A DNA stretch of 64,000 nt from Cladorrhinum sp. PSN259 (GCA_033725935.1 MU867091.1:124001-188000); one strand, 5' to 3'. Positions 20,545 to 34,400 are shown, counted from the stretch's first letter. Numbers and translations: made by a program. The notes: generated by a model not told the origin, from the letters alone.

Positions 20545-22287
20545 TGTTCTTGGCGAGTTGTGTATTATTCCCGTTTGCTGCCTTTTTCTTATTTTAGATT
20601 TCCTGTGCCGCACATAATGGTGACCCGGTAGTGGAGTTTTGCTGCAGTTTGACGGCACTCTTTATAGACTTGGTTGTGAATGCTATCGATGTTCTCTCTC
20701 TTTGTGTCAAACTCGGAGATTGGAGGAACTATTGGATGATGACAGACCAGGCGCTCAACGGAAAGCATGATGAGAGTTCGCTGAAAAGAACTCTGCGCGT
20801 CGTGGCCAGTTGGGGGAAGGAGCGGCAGGATAAGGCAGAAACCCATCCTCCACGTCCATGCTGAACAAGGCTACGTGAAAAGAAGAGACAAAAGACTGGA
20901 CTCTCAAACCTTTTCTTCTGCATTATCAGAGACATCGTACAAAGTCTAGGCATACATTACCTGTAGGCGGGTATCCCCGTAGGTGGACAGGATATGGACT
21001 GCAAGTGCCAGTGGCTGCAGGTGTCAGAAGATGCGAGCGGCCGTGTTTGGACGAGATTGACTGCCTATCATCCTCCCGTCGCCAATTTGTGACCATTCCT
21101 CCTTTTTTTCATTTTTTCTTCTTTTTTTTTTTTCATGTCTAGGGTTTTCTTTGCAAGTTGCATCATGTTTCGGGAGATGGCTCTTATAACTTCCAAATCG
21201 AACTTGACTTGCGCTGCAAGATGCGATATGCACCCGGGGCGTGTCCTTGGAAACCTTGGAAACCTCTTCCTGGTCGATCCGGTCCCCGAGATCCACCGCG
21301 GCATATGGGACACTGCAGCAGGCGGCAGGATCCCCGGTATCCCCATCGAGTTCCGAGATGGCTGTTTACTTAATGATTCCCTGCTCTTGTAGTGAACATT
21401 TCCCCTTTGTTTTCACTAATAAACTTTGCATGACTCTCCAAATGCCTTCCCAAATGTCCTTCTCTAGCGCTTGAATTGGATCTGCCAGCCTGACATGACA
21501 CCTGTTGGTAGATCCGCTTGCCGGATAAACCCCTGCCCTGCCGTCTGGATATCATTGGCTGGAAGGGAAGCACAGCAGGTTGCCGCACCGTACCAACGTG
21601 TTTGAAAACGGGGGTGGCATTTAGATTACGGGAGGGGTGCAATGCAAGATCTTGCTTATCAATAAGACGCTTTGACCAGCGAATCTGGACTTCAACACCT
21701 CATCAACAGAAATTGAATGCCAAATAAACAATATTCGCTTGAATCAGTAGTAAAAAACATGTCTTATCCAACATCCATGAATATACTATTAAAAATACTT
21801 TGTTATCAGAGTAGAAAACTTAGAGTTTGTGTGTTGGCTCAGCTAAATCTGAACTGTTAAAGCAGACTTTGAAACGGCCAAAATATTCATTAAACTCACC
21901 CCTCACTCAGCACACACTCCCTCAAAAGCCAGATCATCTCCACCTTTAACAGTGCTAGCAAAACCAAAACAGACTGTGAGGCCCCCTCCCAAAGCCATGG
22001 GTTCTGATTCCACCCGGTCAGGTTTTTACACCCTCCCCAGTGCCTCTCTCTTTCTCCATCAACAGCCCGCTGATAGTCGCCCACACCTCCCTGCTCGGTA
22101 CACGCCCGCCCACACGACTTGGTGACGGGAACGCCAACGAGAGGGTCGAGACCCCCGGATTTTCCAAAGCATCTTTTTTTTTTTTTTTTTTTTGTACGGG
22201 GTTTCGAGTTATTCCCATCGGGCTCCTCTTTTTTTGTGGTGTATTTTTTTTTATTTTTGCTTTTTTCCCCTTGTTTCCTCTTTTGCC
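20545..22287. promoter_or_regulatory. Divergent intergenic region with T20 tract
   Basis: 1.7 kb between the divergent F-box-like and Q-rich FAR1-type genes. Open frames are short and without motifs. A T20 run at 22174-22193, followed by further T-rich sequence, sits about 95 nt upstream of the FAR1-type start and may act as a nucleosome-excluding poly(dT) element. Confidence 0.5.
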
Positions 22288-24066
22288 ATGTCCGCCACGA
22301 ACACCAGCCATCCGAGTATTTCATCATACATCGGCAGACGAGGGTTCCCACCACCACACAACCCGGCCAACAAACCATCGCCATCGATCTCACAACAGAC
22401 CTCTGCATACACCTACCAAACCCAGCACGCCCAGCCCCAAAGCCAATATCCCCATTCTCTCTTCGCGCCCCCCCATCCCCAAGTTTCCAGAGTCGCGAGC
22501 GTTCAAAATGGCTCACAACAACAAAACCAGTTGCCTCCAACCCTGCCGGGGCCGCGTCAAAGAGCGCCTGCTCCCCGTCAAATGCAGCAGCAGCAGCAGC
22601 AGCAGCAGACACCTCCGCTCACCTACCTCCAGCAGGCCATGAATCAACCGATGGCCCCACAGTCAATGAACCAACCCATGAATCCACAGCAGTTGAGCCA
22701 GCAATCGTTGAGCCATGGGCCTTCTCTGAACCAGCCGCCTTTGACCCAGCAGCAACCACTTAGTTCTCTGAGCCAGCAGCTTCAGCCCATGAGCCAACCA
22801 CCCCTGGCACAGTCCATGACCCAGTCTCTGAGCCATCAATCTCTGAGCCAGCCGGTTCCCGTCCAGCCAGTTCAGCCGGTGCAATCGAACCAGCAGAACG
22901 ATAATCCGATACTTTCGCAACAGTCGACGCCACAACCCCCACCTCAACCAACTCTTGCTCCGATTCCACAACAACAAATTAGCCAAGTAGCCCAAGTGCA
23001 AAAAGTACAACAAGCGCAGCCGGTGCAACAACAGCCGACGCCGCCCCAACCCGAGCCCGTCACTCCGGCCCAAGAACACCGCCAGGACGATGATATGGAG
23101 ATGGGGGGACATGATGAGGTCGGCGAAGCGGACACGTCACTCGAGCCCAAAGTCCTCGAGGGCACGCCCTTCGTCCCTCGGCAGCCAATGGGGCCCATGA
23201 TGTCCGCTCCGCCCGAAGGAGGTAGTTTTCCGACCCTTGAAGCGATTCACAAGCATGTCTTGGACTATTGCACGTCGGTTGGGTATGCAATCGTCATTGG
23301 ACGTTCCAAGAAAACGGTTCCTGGTCTCAAAAAGGTGCTTTTTGTTTGCGACCGTGCAGGAAAGCCTCCGAGACGCGTCAGTCCCGAGTTGCGGAAGCGC
23401 AAAACGACATCACGCAAGTGTGACTGCCAATTTGGATTCTTTGCCATCGAACAGAGGACACAATGGACGGTACGGTACCGCCCGGATGCCGTTCATCTTA
23501 CACACAATCACGGCCCAAGTGAGAGCCCGCTACTCCACCCGGCAGCGAGGAAGCTGGATAGCAAAATGGTGGCTGCCGTCAAGGACTTGAAAGAAAATGG
23601 TAGGTCTAAGCATCGCTCTACAGCAACCGATAGCATGCCATCTAACGATATGGCAGGCGTCGGCGTAAGCGCTACTCTGGAGATTCTTCAGCAAAACAAC
23701 CCCCACGTGCCCCTCCTCCCGCGCGACATTTATAATGCCCGAGCAGCCATCAGCAGAAATCCCCAAAAAGTCGCCACGGACTTGGCGGACAACCGGCCGG
23801 CCATCTACAGCAAGCCGCATCCATCAGCCGAGGAGCGCATCCGGGCTGATCTTCGGCGGGAGCTGGCAAAAACAAAAGAGGACTACGATAAGCTAAAGGC
23901 GGACAGTCAGAAAGAAATCGAAGAGCTCAAAGCCAAACTCAGGGAAAAGGACAAGATTATCGAAAAGTTTGAACAGTTTATTGATATTTGCAACCAGCGG
24001 GTTATCGTTAATCTCAACAAGGACGGCCAGGGGGAGAGCCGTGGTGGGGGAGCAGCAGCTCCCTAG
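22288..24066 (+). CDS. Q-rich protein with FAR1/WRKY-GCM1-type DNA-binding domain
   Basis: Read straight through it is 592 aa; removing a probable 57-nt in-frame intron (23600-23656) gives 573 aa. I start at the ATG 22288; the frame is open upstream but has no earlier ATG. Residues 1-290 are Gln/Pro/Ser-rich with a CAG-encoded Q8 run and repeated LSQQ/SLS units. Residues ~316-410 form the domain: LEAIHKHVLDYC, VLFVCDRAG, RKCDCQFGFF and HLTHNHG supply the Cys/Cys/His/His zinc ligands of the FAR1 fold, which is the DNA-binding part of MULE transposases and derived plant and fungal regulators. The PLLHPAAR segment after it also resembles MULE proteins. A coiled coil (~512-570) ends the protein. 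No transposase catalytic domain is present, so this looks like a domesticated transcription factor; targets unknown. Confidence 0.75.
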   Translation: MSATNTSHPSISSYIGRRGFPPPHNPANKPSPSISQQTSAYTYQTQHAQPQSQYPHSLFAPPHPQVSRVASVQNGSQQQNQLPPTLPGPRQRAPAPRQMQQQQQQQQTPPLTYLQQAMNQPMAPQSMNQPMNPQQLSQQSLSHGPSLNQPPLTQQQPLSSLSQQLQPMSQPPLAQSMTQSLSHQSLSQPVPVQPVQPVQSNQQNDNPILSQQSTPQPPPQPTLAPIPQQQISQVAQVQKVQQAQPVQQQPTPPQPEPVTPAQEHRQDDDMEMGGHDEVGEADTSLEPKVLEGTPFVPRQPMGPMMSAPPEGGSFPTLEAIHKHVLDYCTSVGYAIVIGRSKKTVPGLKKVLFVCDRAGKPPRRVSPELRKRKTTSRKCDCQFGFFAIEQRTQWTVRYRPDAVHLTHNHGPSESPLLHPAARKLDSKMVAAVKDLKENGRSKHRSTATDSMPSNDMAGVGVSATLEILQQNNPHVPLLPRDIYNARAAISRNPQKVATDLADNRPAIYSKPHPSAEERIRADLRRELAKTKEDYDKLKADSQKEIEELKAKLREKDKIIEKFEQFIDICNQRVIVNLNKDGQGESRGGGAAAP

Positions 24067-25499
24067 ATGCCAAGCGTTGTTCTTTGTTACATGATTAGGT
24101 TGAGCGAGGGCATGGAGTCTGGTCTACTAGGGTTAAGGGAATATATCATGAAGTATGAGGCGTCTAGATGTGTCGGGAGTGCGTTGATGTCGTGTTGGGT
24201 GATAGGACGAGGAATGAGAGTTGGTTGGGTTCGTGGAGGATGCGGGGCAGGCAAGGCGGGGCATATTTGACGATGTGGGTCGGTATCTATCTCTCTATGG
24301 CTTTACTTTCTATACTGGCGCATTTTGGGGATCATTTTTGAGGTCATTATACGGAGAAAAATTTGAAATGCGTTTCCTTTTCTCTTTCTTTCTATACTAT
24401 TGAAAACATACTGAAGACCTTTTTCTGTCTTATGTGTAAGTGCTGCTGTGTGTGGATCCTCGGTTCCTTGTACCCATCCCGCATTTCCGTTTGTTATATT
24501 CACCCCCTTCCCACCCAGGTAGACACATACATACATACTTACATTGACGGATGTTCCGAATGCAGCAATACATCGACAGGACTAATCCCTTCAGTCAGAT
24601 CTGCCCAGTCTGTTGCCGAACGGGGGAGGTGAGGGTAAGCCACCCGGACGGTCCGCTGCAAGTATCCGATAATATGGATGTCAGCTCTTGTCTTGGGAGA
24701 TACATTGTACATACAAATAAGTTAGGTAAGCTACCTGATACTCATCAGCCAAGCTGGAAGAGTTACAATCGGGATCGACGTTTGATGGATTGTGGGTTAG
24801 GTTAGGTTTGTCTCTACCAAGTTCTTCTAAGCAGTGATTTCTCTAGCTCATCCCCTAGAGACTTGCGATTATTCTAAACATCCAAGGACGGTTTAACAGT
24901 TTTCAGCTATATTATCAACGCACCAGATATTTAGCCCATTTTCGTGAAACATACAATCACAGCAACCCTGGGCCAATGCCGGCAGAGACGTTCAAGGGGT
25001 TCCCCTCTGCATTTTTGTGGGGCCCACATTCGAGGACTGGTCTGGCCAATCACAAGTCATGCCACCGCATAGGAAACCCCTGACACATGCCCACCCGCGA
25101 CAGGGATTTGGGCAGTCGCGTTAAACTGGGGACTGGGAAGGAAACAGCGAAACCACCACACCGACCACCAAACTGAACAGCTTCCTTCCAGTTCGGTGCA
25201 TTTACCTGTAAATATCACGACTTGGAAAGTTTGACACTTCTTTCCCTTCCGGAAGGGGTCGCAGTAATACAACCGAGATACCCCAGCATCAAGGCGCGCC
25301 CTTTCTGCATTTTCTTCCCAATACCAAATTTTAGTCGCATCCGCAACAACTCTCAGTTTCCCCTCCCAGGTTGTCAGGACCGATACCTGATGTTAATTTA
25401 GCTTGGAAAAAGACACATACTTGACGAGCGATGCTATCACGTCCTCTATAAACCGAGGATCAAATAAAAAGTAAACAACAACCAAAACCACCGCCCACC
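24067..25499. promoter_or_regulatory. Intergenic: FAR1-type gene 3' UTR and dynein promoter
   Basis: 1.43 kb between two plus-strand genes. The right portion (after ~24900) should carry the dynein heavy chain promoter and leader; the start codon context is CCACCATGG, a strong initiation site. No RNA gene or convincing extra ORF. Confidence 0.5.
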
Positions 25500-28400
25500 A
25501 TGGAAGCGGTGGTATCCCCCACCACGGCCGCCAGCTCCGGCACAAATGGTGTCGCCAGCACGCCGTTTGCCGCTGTCGATCCAGTTCGCGTCGTCGACCA
25601 TCTCAAAGTCCTTCTGGAAGCTGCCCTCGGTGCCACTCGAAAGGAGCTCGAGGCCCCTGGCAGTTTGCTCTCGAAAGACCGGTACCCGGATACCCTCCAG
25701 CGATGCACTCGGTTCGCTCTCGATTCGCAAACTTCCCTTTATATCCAGAAGGACCTGGCGCCAACAGCAGAGAATCTTGATGATGGGGTAGCAGAAGAAA
25801 GTAAGGATACAGGAACATCGTCGCGAGTGCCGAGCCAGGGGTCTGACAGCTATCTAGTTGAACCTTCGCACATATATACAATCTCCTCCGACCTGTCAGC
25901 GACCGCCACCACCGTCGGCTTTCTCGTCCTTACCAAGCGCCCCCAGCCCTTAGATCCCAATGTTGCTTTGACCTCTCAGATCCAGATTCTCAACTTGCCT
26001 GGCCCAGCATATCTATCTGCCAGTACGGGCGAGCAAGGCCCAACGAGCTCGCCCTTCGAAATCCTCCAGCTCCTACTCCATAACGGCCTGGCGCCATACT
26101 TCGACGCTAGCACAAAGAGTCAGCAGATGCTCAGCGGTGGAAGAGGAAGGACGGATGTGGACGCAAAGACTGGTATCCCTGTTACCAAGAAGAAATGGAC
26201 TGAACTCGAGCTCAGCTTGTTACACCTGCAACAAAATGTCGAGATCCCCGAAGTCTCGCTTCCTTTCCACCCGATTGTCCAGGCGGCCCTTGACGAAGCG
26301 GCAGCGAAGCAGACCAAACCGAATCTCGACAACATCCCGGCAGCCGTTCTGCAAGACAGCACGTTTCTCAACAATTTACAGGCCACAGTGAACAACTGGA
26401 TCAAATCGATACAAGTCATCACAAAGATGACGAGGGATCCCACGACGGGCACGGCCACTCAGGAGATCAACTTTTGGCTCTCTATGGAGTCTGCATTGGA
26501 AGGCATTGAGAACCAGCTTAGGAGCGAAGGTGTCATGCTCACATTGGAGATCCTCAAGCACGCCAAGCGTTTCCAGGCCACTGTCAGTTTCACTGCCGAT
26601 ACTGGCTTGAAAGAGGCCATGGAGAAGGTGCAAAAGTATAACCAGCTCATGCGAGACTTTCCTTTGGATGAGCTGCTGTCCGCTACTACCCTGCTCAAGG
26701 TGGAGGACTCGATTGGGCAGATTTTCGCCCACCTGAACAAGAAGCTCAGGATATGCCCTTACCCTATCCGCCGCGCGCTTCCGCTTGTCGAGACCATCTC
26801 GGGAGACTTGGATGATGTCCTTCACCGACTGCTTCCCGGGACGGAGCTGGTCAAACTGGACTACCAAGAGTTCAGCCGGGTCATGAAACAGGCGGAAGGC
26901 ATCTTCAGAATCTGGGACGACAACATTAAGGAGTTTACTAATGTCGCCCGCGAGGTAACTCGCCGCCGAAATGAGAGATTCATTCCCATCAAAATCAACC
27001 CGAGGCATGCGGATTTGCAAGCCCGTCTGAAATACGTCGGCACCTTCCGCCAAAACCACGAGCAACTGCAGCGGACCATCATCAATGTTCTTGGCCCAAA
27101 GGCCGACATCAACGGTGTTTCTGACGGCTCGGCTGCTAACGGCACTGTCGTTGTGGAGGAGATCGGCGATGTGGATGCCGTTGAGGAGGTCAAACAAGCA
27201 TGGGAGGGCTTGAAAGACGTTGACCTGCTTGATGTTACTCCCGAAGGCACGGCAAAGTGGGCACATGCCGAAAACATCTACAATGAGCGGACGTCGCGAG
27301 TGGAAAACTCCATCATTGCCCGGCTCCGTGACAGACTGGCAACCGCAAAGAACGCCAACGAGATGTTCCGGGTTTTCTCCAAATTCAATGCTCTTTTCGT
27401 GCGCCCCAAGATTCGTGGCGCCATTGCCGAGTATCAAACTCAGCTTATCGACAACGTCAAGCAAGCCATTACAGCATTGCATGAGCGGTTCAAGCAGCAG
27501 TATGGCCACTCGGAAGCACATGCCATGGCACAGCTCCATGATTTACCACCAATTTCTGGTGCTATCATCTGGGCACGACAGATTGAGCGACAGCTGGATG
27601 GATACATGAAAAAGGTCGAGGACGTGCTGGGCGCAGACTGGGCCATTCACGCTGAGGGTCAGAGGCTGCAAAGCGAGGGCGATTTGTTCCGGAAGAAGCT
27701 CGACACGCGACCCATTTTCGAGGCATGGCTTCATGATGTTCAGCGCAAGCAGATTTCTATTTCCGGCCTCCTGTTCAACATCAACAGAATCCGCTCTGCT
27801 GGCAATGTGCTTGAGCTTGCCGTAAATTTTGATGCCCAAGTTATTGCATTGTTCAAGGAGACGCGAAACCTAGTCTGGCTCAACTTTCCTGTACCTCATT
27901 CGGTCAACAACGTGGCAAAAGAAGCCAAGCGAGTGTATCCGTATGCTGTCAGCTTGATGGAGAGTGTGAGGACGTTTGCGCAAACTGACCGCCAAATTGC
28001 CGACATGTCTGAGGTTGCGGTTCTCCTCAGCGGCCACCGAAATGAAGTATACGCTCGGATTCAAAAGGGAATTCCTCTGAAGTGGGAATCGTTCGTGAAC
28101 TCATACGATGTGCACTTTAAGAATTACTCCACAAACGGCAGCCTAGAGAACTATTCCAAGAACTCGGAAAGCAAGCACGTCATGTTCATCCGCGAGTTCG
28201 GTGCTTCCGTGTCGCTGTTGCAGTCAAAGACTATCATGCTGGCTAATATTCATGCCACCGTGCAGAAAGCGCTGGGCGAGCTTGAGCGGTGCCCTTACGA
28301 AGTCTCAGCATTCGAGTCTCGCCTCGAGACCATCCAAATCGCCGTTGATCAGCTCAACTTGGAACAATACGTCAACCTTGGTTTCTGGGTGGAGCGCATG

Positions 28401-31400
28401 AACAAGCAGATCAAGTTGGTGCTGCTCGCTCGTCTCCAGCATGCCGTACAGGCCTGGATTGAGGCGTTTGAGGATGAGTATCTGGAGAGATTGAGCGACC
28501 GCAGGCGCGCTCTCGAGCAGACTGATGCTGCAAAGGAAGGGCCTGTGATCAAGAAGCTCATCCATGAGATCACAATGCGCAACCAAGTCATTTATCTTGA
28601 TCCTCCACTTGAGTTCGCCCGAGCCAGCTGGTTCTCACAGCTTCAGGAGTGGATCGGGGTGATCTGCAACCTGAAGAAGATCAAGGCTACTCGTTATCAG
28701 ATGACCATCAGCACAACTGTCTACGATGAGCCCCGCTTCAACGACTTACCGAGTGAATGCACCGATGCTTTGCTGAGGGTGCAGACCTCGGTTGAGAAGA
28801 AGATTCGCGAGATCGGTGCCTATGTGGACAAGTGGCTCCAGTTCCAGTCTCTCTGGGATCTGCAATCCGAGCATGTCTATGATGTCCTTGGTGACCAGCT
28901 GTCGAGGTGGCTTCAGCTCCTTCAGGAGATCAGGAAAACTCGTCAAACATTCGACACAACCGAAGTCAGCCGCTCGTTTGGCCACATCACCATTGACTAC
29001 GATCAAGTTCAGACCAAGGTTAATGCCAAGTATGACCAATGGCAACATGATATTCTCATCAAGTTTGCTAGTCGTCTCGGGACTCGCATGCGGGAGGTTC
29101 ATGCCGAGATCGAGAAGGCGCGCAAGGATCTCGAAGGTCAGGCCATGGCAGCAAACTCAACTGCAGAGGCCGTTCAGTTCATCACCATTGTCCAGACTTG
29201 CAAGCGGCAGGTCAAGCTCTGGGCACCCGAGGTAGAGACATTCAGGCAAGGAGAGTCGACCCTTGTCAGGCAGCGGTACCAGTTTCCCAATGACTGGCTC
29301 CACGCTGAGCAGGTCGATGGCATGTGGGATGCTCTCAATGAACTTCTTGCCCGCAAGTCCAAGATTGTGCAAGACCAAACTGATGCACTCCGGGCCAAGA
29401 TCATTGCCGAGGACAAAGTTGTCATGGACAAGATTAACGAGATTGCTATTCAGTGGAACGAGGAGAAGCCAGTTTCTGGTACAATTGCTCCTGATGTCGC
29501 CTCTGCCACCCTGTCCACCTTCGAGTCGCGTATCACAAAGTTGCAGGAAGATTCGGCTATGGTTGCGAGGGCCAAGGAAGCCCTCGACCTGCCGGCTACC
29601 CCCGATACGTCACTGGCTGTCATTCTTGAAGAGGTGCAAGACTTCAAATCTGTCTGGGCGTCGCTGTCCACTATTTGGAAGAACCTCAATGAGCTGCGTG
29701 AGGTTCTATGGAACAGTGTCCAGCCCCGAAAGATCCGCTCCTCGATTGACAATCTTATCAAGATGACCAAGGAAATGCCCAGTAGAATGCGCCAGTATGC
29801 GGCGTTTGAGCACATTCAAAACATCCTGAAGCAATTCATGAAGGTCAACCCCATGCTCGCTGAGCTGAAGTCGGAAGCCGTCCGCGACAGACATTGGATC
29901 AAGATCTACAAGCAGATCAAGCCTGGCAAGCGGTACTCTCCTGTCTCCATGACGCTTGGAGACGTCTGGGACCTTAACCTAGTGGCCACCGAAGTAATCG
30001 TCAAGGACATCATTATTCAAGCCCAGGGCGAAATGGCGCTTGAAGAGTTCTTGAAGCAGGTCCGCGAAACCTGGACGGGCTATGGCCTTGAGCTTGTCAA
30101 CTACCAGAACAAGTGCCGCCTCATCCGCGGCTGGGACGATCTCTTCGCCAAGTGCAGTGAAAACCTCAACTCGCTGCAGGCCATGAGGCACTCTCCTTAT
30201 TACAAGGAATTCGAAGAGGAGGCTGCGGCCTGGGAAGACAAGCTGAACCGCGTGCACGTCCTCTTTGACGTCTGGATTGACGTTCAGCGTCAGTGGGTGT
30301 ACCTCGAGGGTGTCTTCACGGGCAATGCTGACATCAAGCATCTTCTGCCCATTGAGTCCTCTCGATTCCAAAACATCAACAGCGAGTTCTCGGCTGTGAT
30401 GAAGAAGGTGTACAAGCAACCTAATGTACTGGATGTTCTCAACATTCCAAATGTGCAAAAGTCGCTCGAGCGTTTGGCTGAGCTTCTCAACAAGATTCAG
30501 AAGGCCCTGGGTGAATACCTTGAGAAGGAGCGTGTCTCTTTTCCTCGCTTCTACTTTGTTGGTGACGAAGATCTTTTGGAGATGATCGGTAACAGCAACG
30601 ACACAATGCGCATTGCCAAGCACTTCAAGAAGATGTTTGCTGGCCTTAATGGCTTGATCATGGACGAGGAGGCTGTCATCACGGGATTCACTTCCAAGGA
30701 GGGCGAGGTTGTCCGTCTCAAGAAGGAGATCAGCCTTGTCAAGACACCCAGGATCAACGACTGGCTTGCCGAATTGGAGAACGGCATGAAGGCCACTCTC
30801 GCCGAACTCCTGGCCGAAGCCGTCGATGATTTCTCACCCATCTTCTCCAGCGAGACCATTGACCAGGACGCCCTTAATAGGTTTATGGACATCTATCCCA
30901 GTCAAATTGTGGTGCTCGCTACTCAGGCTGTTTGGACGACTGCCGTCGAACAAGCACTTGTTGATGGGGGCAAGGACCTGCAAGCTCTGTTTGACCGCGA
31001 AGTCCAGGTTCTTCGCATGCTTGCCAACACTGTCCTTGGTGATCTTGAAGTGCTGTTGCGCAAGACGTGCGAACAACTCATCACCGAGTGCGTCCATCAG
31101 CGCGACGTCATTGAGAAGCTGATCAAGACCAATGCAACCACCAACACCCACTATCTCTGGCTTCTGCAGATGCGCTACGTCTACGTACCCGAGGGAGACT
31201 TCTTGCAACGCCTGCACATCAAGATGGCAAACGCTAAGCTCAACTACGGTTTTGAGTACCTTGGTGTCCCTGAGAGACTTGTCCGCACCCCTCTCACTGA
31301 CCGTTGCTTCCTCACTCTTACTCAGGCCCTGTGCCAACGCTTGGGTGGCTCTCCCTATGGTCCCGCCGGTACCGGTAAGACAGAATCAGTCAAGGCTCTT

Positions 31401-34400
31401 GGTGTTCAACTCGGTCGCTTCACCCTCGTCTTCTGCTGCGACGACACTTTCGACTTCCAAGCCATGGGCCGCATTTTCCTTGGTATCTGCCAAGTCGGTG
31501 CATGGGGCTGCTTCGACGAGTTCAATCGTCTGGAAGAGAGAATTTTGTCTGCCGTTTCCCAGCAGATTCAGAACATCCAGCTTGGTCTCAAGCAGGGAGT
31601 TGATGATCCCAAGTCTCAGATTGAGCTTGTCGGCCGCCAGCTGAGCGTCAACGCCAATACGGGCATCTTCATCACCATGAATCCCGGATATGCTGGTCGT
31701 TCCAACCTGCCTGACAACTTGAAGAAGTTGTTCCGCAGCGTCGCCATGTCCAAGCCCGATAAGGAGCTCATTGCTGAGGTCATGCTCTACTCGCAGGGTT
31801 TCAACCAGGCAAAGCAGCTGTCTAAGCACACTGTGCCTTTCTTCGATCAGTGCTCACAGAAATTGTCGAAGCAGGCGCATTACGACTTTGGTCTTCGTGC
31901 GCTCAAGAGTGTGCTTGTCAGCTCTGGTGGCCTGAAGCGTGCTCGTCTGACGCAGACTGGAGGGTCTCTTGGCTCTGAGGAGGTTGTGGAACCAGAGATT
32001 CTAGTGCAGAGTATCCGCGAAACTATTGCGCCCAAGTTGATCAAGTCTGATGTGGAGATCATGATGAGCATTGAAGAGATCTGCTTCCCTGGCGTCAAGT
32101 ATGTTCCTGCCAGCTTGGCGGAGCTGCAGGCTGCTATCCGCCGCCTGGCCGCCGAGAGACAGCTGGTTGTCAATGAGACCTGGATGACCAAGGTTCTTCA
32201 GCTGTACCAGATCCAAGGTATTCACCACGGTGTCATGATGGTGGGTAACTCTGGATCCGGCAAGTCCGCAGCTTGGAGGTTGCTTCTTGATGCTTTGCAG
32301 CAGGTCGAGAATGTTGAGGGTGTCTCCCATGTCATTGACAGTAAGGTTATGTCCAAGGAGGCGCTCTACGGAAACCTGGACTCCACTACCAGAGAGTGGA
32401 CCGATGGTTTGTTCACCAGTATTCTGCGCAAGATTGTGGACAACCTTCGTGGCGAGGACAGCAAGCGCCACTGGATCGTTTTTGATGGTGATGTCGACCC
32501 CGAGTGGGTTGAGAACTTGAACAGTGTTCTAGATGACAACAAGCTGCTTACATTGCCGAACGGTGAGCGTCTCAACCTTCCGCCCAATGTCCGCATCATG
32601 TTTGAGGTTGAGAATCTCAAGTACGCTACCCTTGCCACGGTCAGTCGTTGCGGTATGGTCTGGTTCAGCGAGGATACCGTCACGCCTAGCATGATGGTTG
32701 CCAACTACCTCGAGACTCTTCGCTCTGTTGCGTTTGAGGACCTTGATGAGGATGCCGTTGCCACTGGACAGAGCTCCGCCAAGGCCCTTGCTATTCAGGT
32801 GCAGGCTGCCGACTTACTTCAGGCATATCTTGACACCGATGACTTCATCAATGGTGCACTACAGGAGGCTGAAGGATTCAACCACATCATGGAGTTCACG
32901 GCCGCTCGTGTTCTCAACACCCTTTTCTCGCTGCTTAACAAGTCTGTGCGCGACATAATCGAGTACAACTCCCAGCACACCGACTTTGGGCTTGAGCCGG
33001 AGCAGATTGAATCATATCTCTCCAAGAAGCTGCTGCTGGCACTGGTGTGGGCGCTAACTGGTGACTGCCCGTTGAGTGACCGCAAGACCTTTGGTGACAA
33101 GCTTGCCGGCCTTGCCAACTTTGGTTCTCCGCCGCTGGACAACACCAATTCTCTTATCGACTTTGACGTGTCACTTCCCAAAGCTGAATGGACACCATGG
33201 CAGAACCAGGTTCCTACCATTGAAGTTAACACTCACTCGATCACGCAGACCGATGTGGTTATTCCCACTCTGGATACTGTCCGCCACGAGGATGTTTTGT
33301 ACTCGTGGCTTGCTGAGCACAAGCCGCTCCTGCTCTGCGGTCCTCCTGGTTCCGGCAAGACCATGACGCTGTTCAGTGCTCTCCGTAAACTGCCCAATAT
33401 GGAGGTTGTCGGCCTCAACTTTTCCAGCGCAACCACACCGGATCTGCTTATCAAGACTTTCGAGCAGTACTGCGAATACAAGAAGACGCTCAACGGAGTT
33501 ATGCTTTCGCCTACCCAGATTGGCCGCTGGCTCGTCCTTTTCTGCGACGAAATCAACTTGCCTGCTCCTGACAAGTACGGCACTCAGCGTGCTATTTCGT
33601 TCCTCCGCCAGTTGGTTGAACATAATGGTTTCTGGAGGACATCTGATAAGTCTTGGGTCACTCTTGATCGCATCCAGTTTGTTGGTGCTTGCAACCCGCC
33701 CACTGATGCTGGTCGCACACCCATGGGAGCTCGTTTCCTCAGACATGCCCCACTTATCATGGTCGATTATCCTGGCGAGCTATCGCTCATGCAGATCTAT
33801 GGCACCTTCAATTCCGCGGTGCTCAAGATTATTCCTTCGCTTCGTGGGTATGCGGAGCCGCTCACGCAAGCTATGGTGCGGTTCTACCTCGAATCACAAC
33901 AGCGATTCACGCCAAAGATCCAGCCACACTACGTGTACAGTCCCCGTGAACTGACGAGATGGGTGCGTGGTGTTTACGAGGCGATCAGGCCGCTCGAGAC
34001 CCTTTCGGTTGAGGGTCTCATTCGTATCTGGGCCCATGAGGCGCTGCGTCTGTTCCAGGATCGTTTGGTTGCCGAGGAGGAGCGCAAGTGGACTGATGAT
34101 GCCGTTAAGCGCATTGCAATGGAGTACTTCCCAACCATTGATGAGCAAGAGGCGCTTACTGGACCGATTTTGTTCTCCAATTGGCTGTCGAAGAATTATG
34201 TGCCGGTTGATCGGGACCAGCTGCGCGATTTCGTCAAGGCAAGACTCAGGACCTTCTGCGAGGAAGAGGTGGATGTGCCGCTCATTTTGTTCAACGATGT
34301 GCTAGAGCATGTCTTGAGAATTGATCGGGTGTTTAGACAGCCACAGGGTCACTTGATTCTGATTGGTGTGAGCGGTAGTGGAAAGACGACGCTGTCGAGG

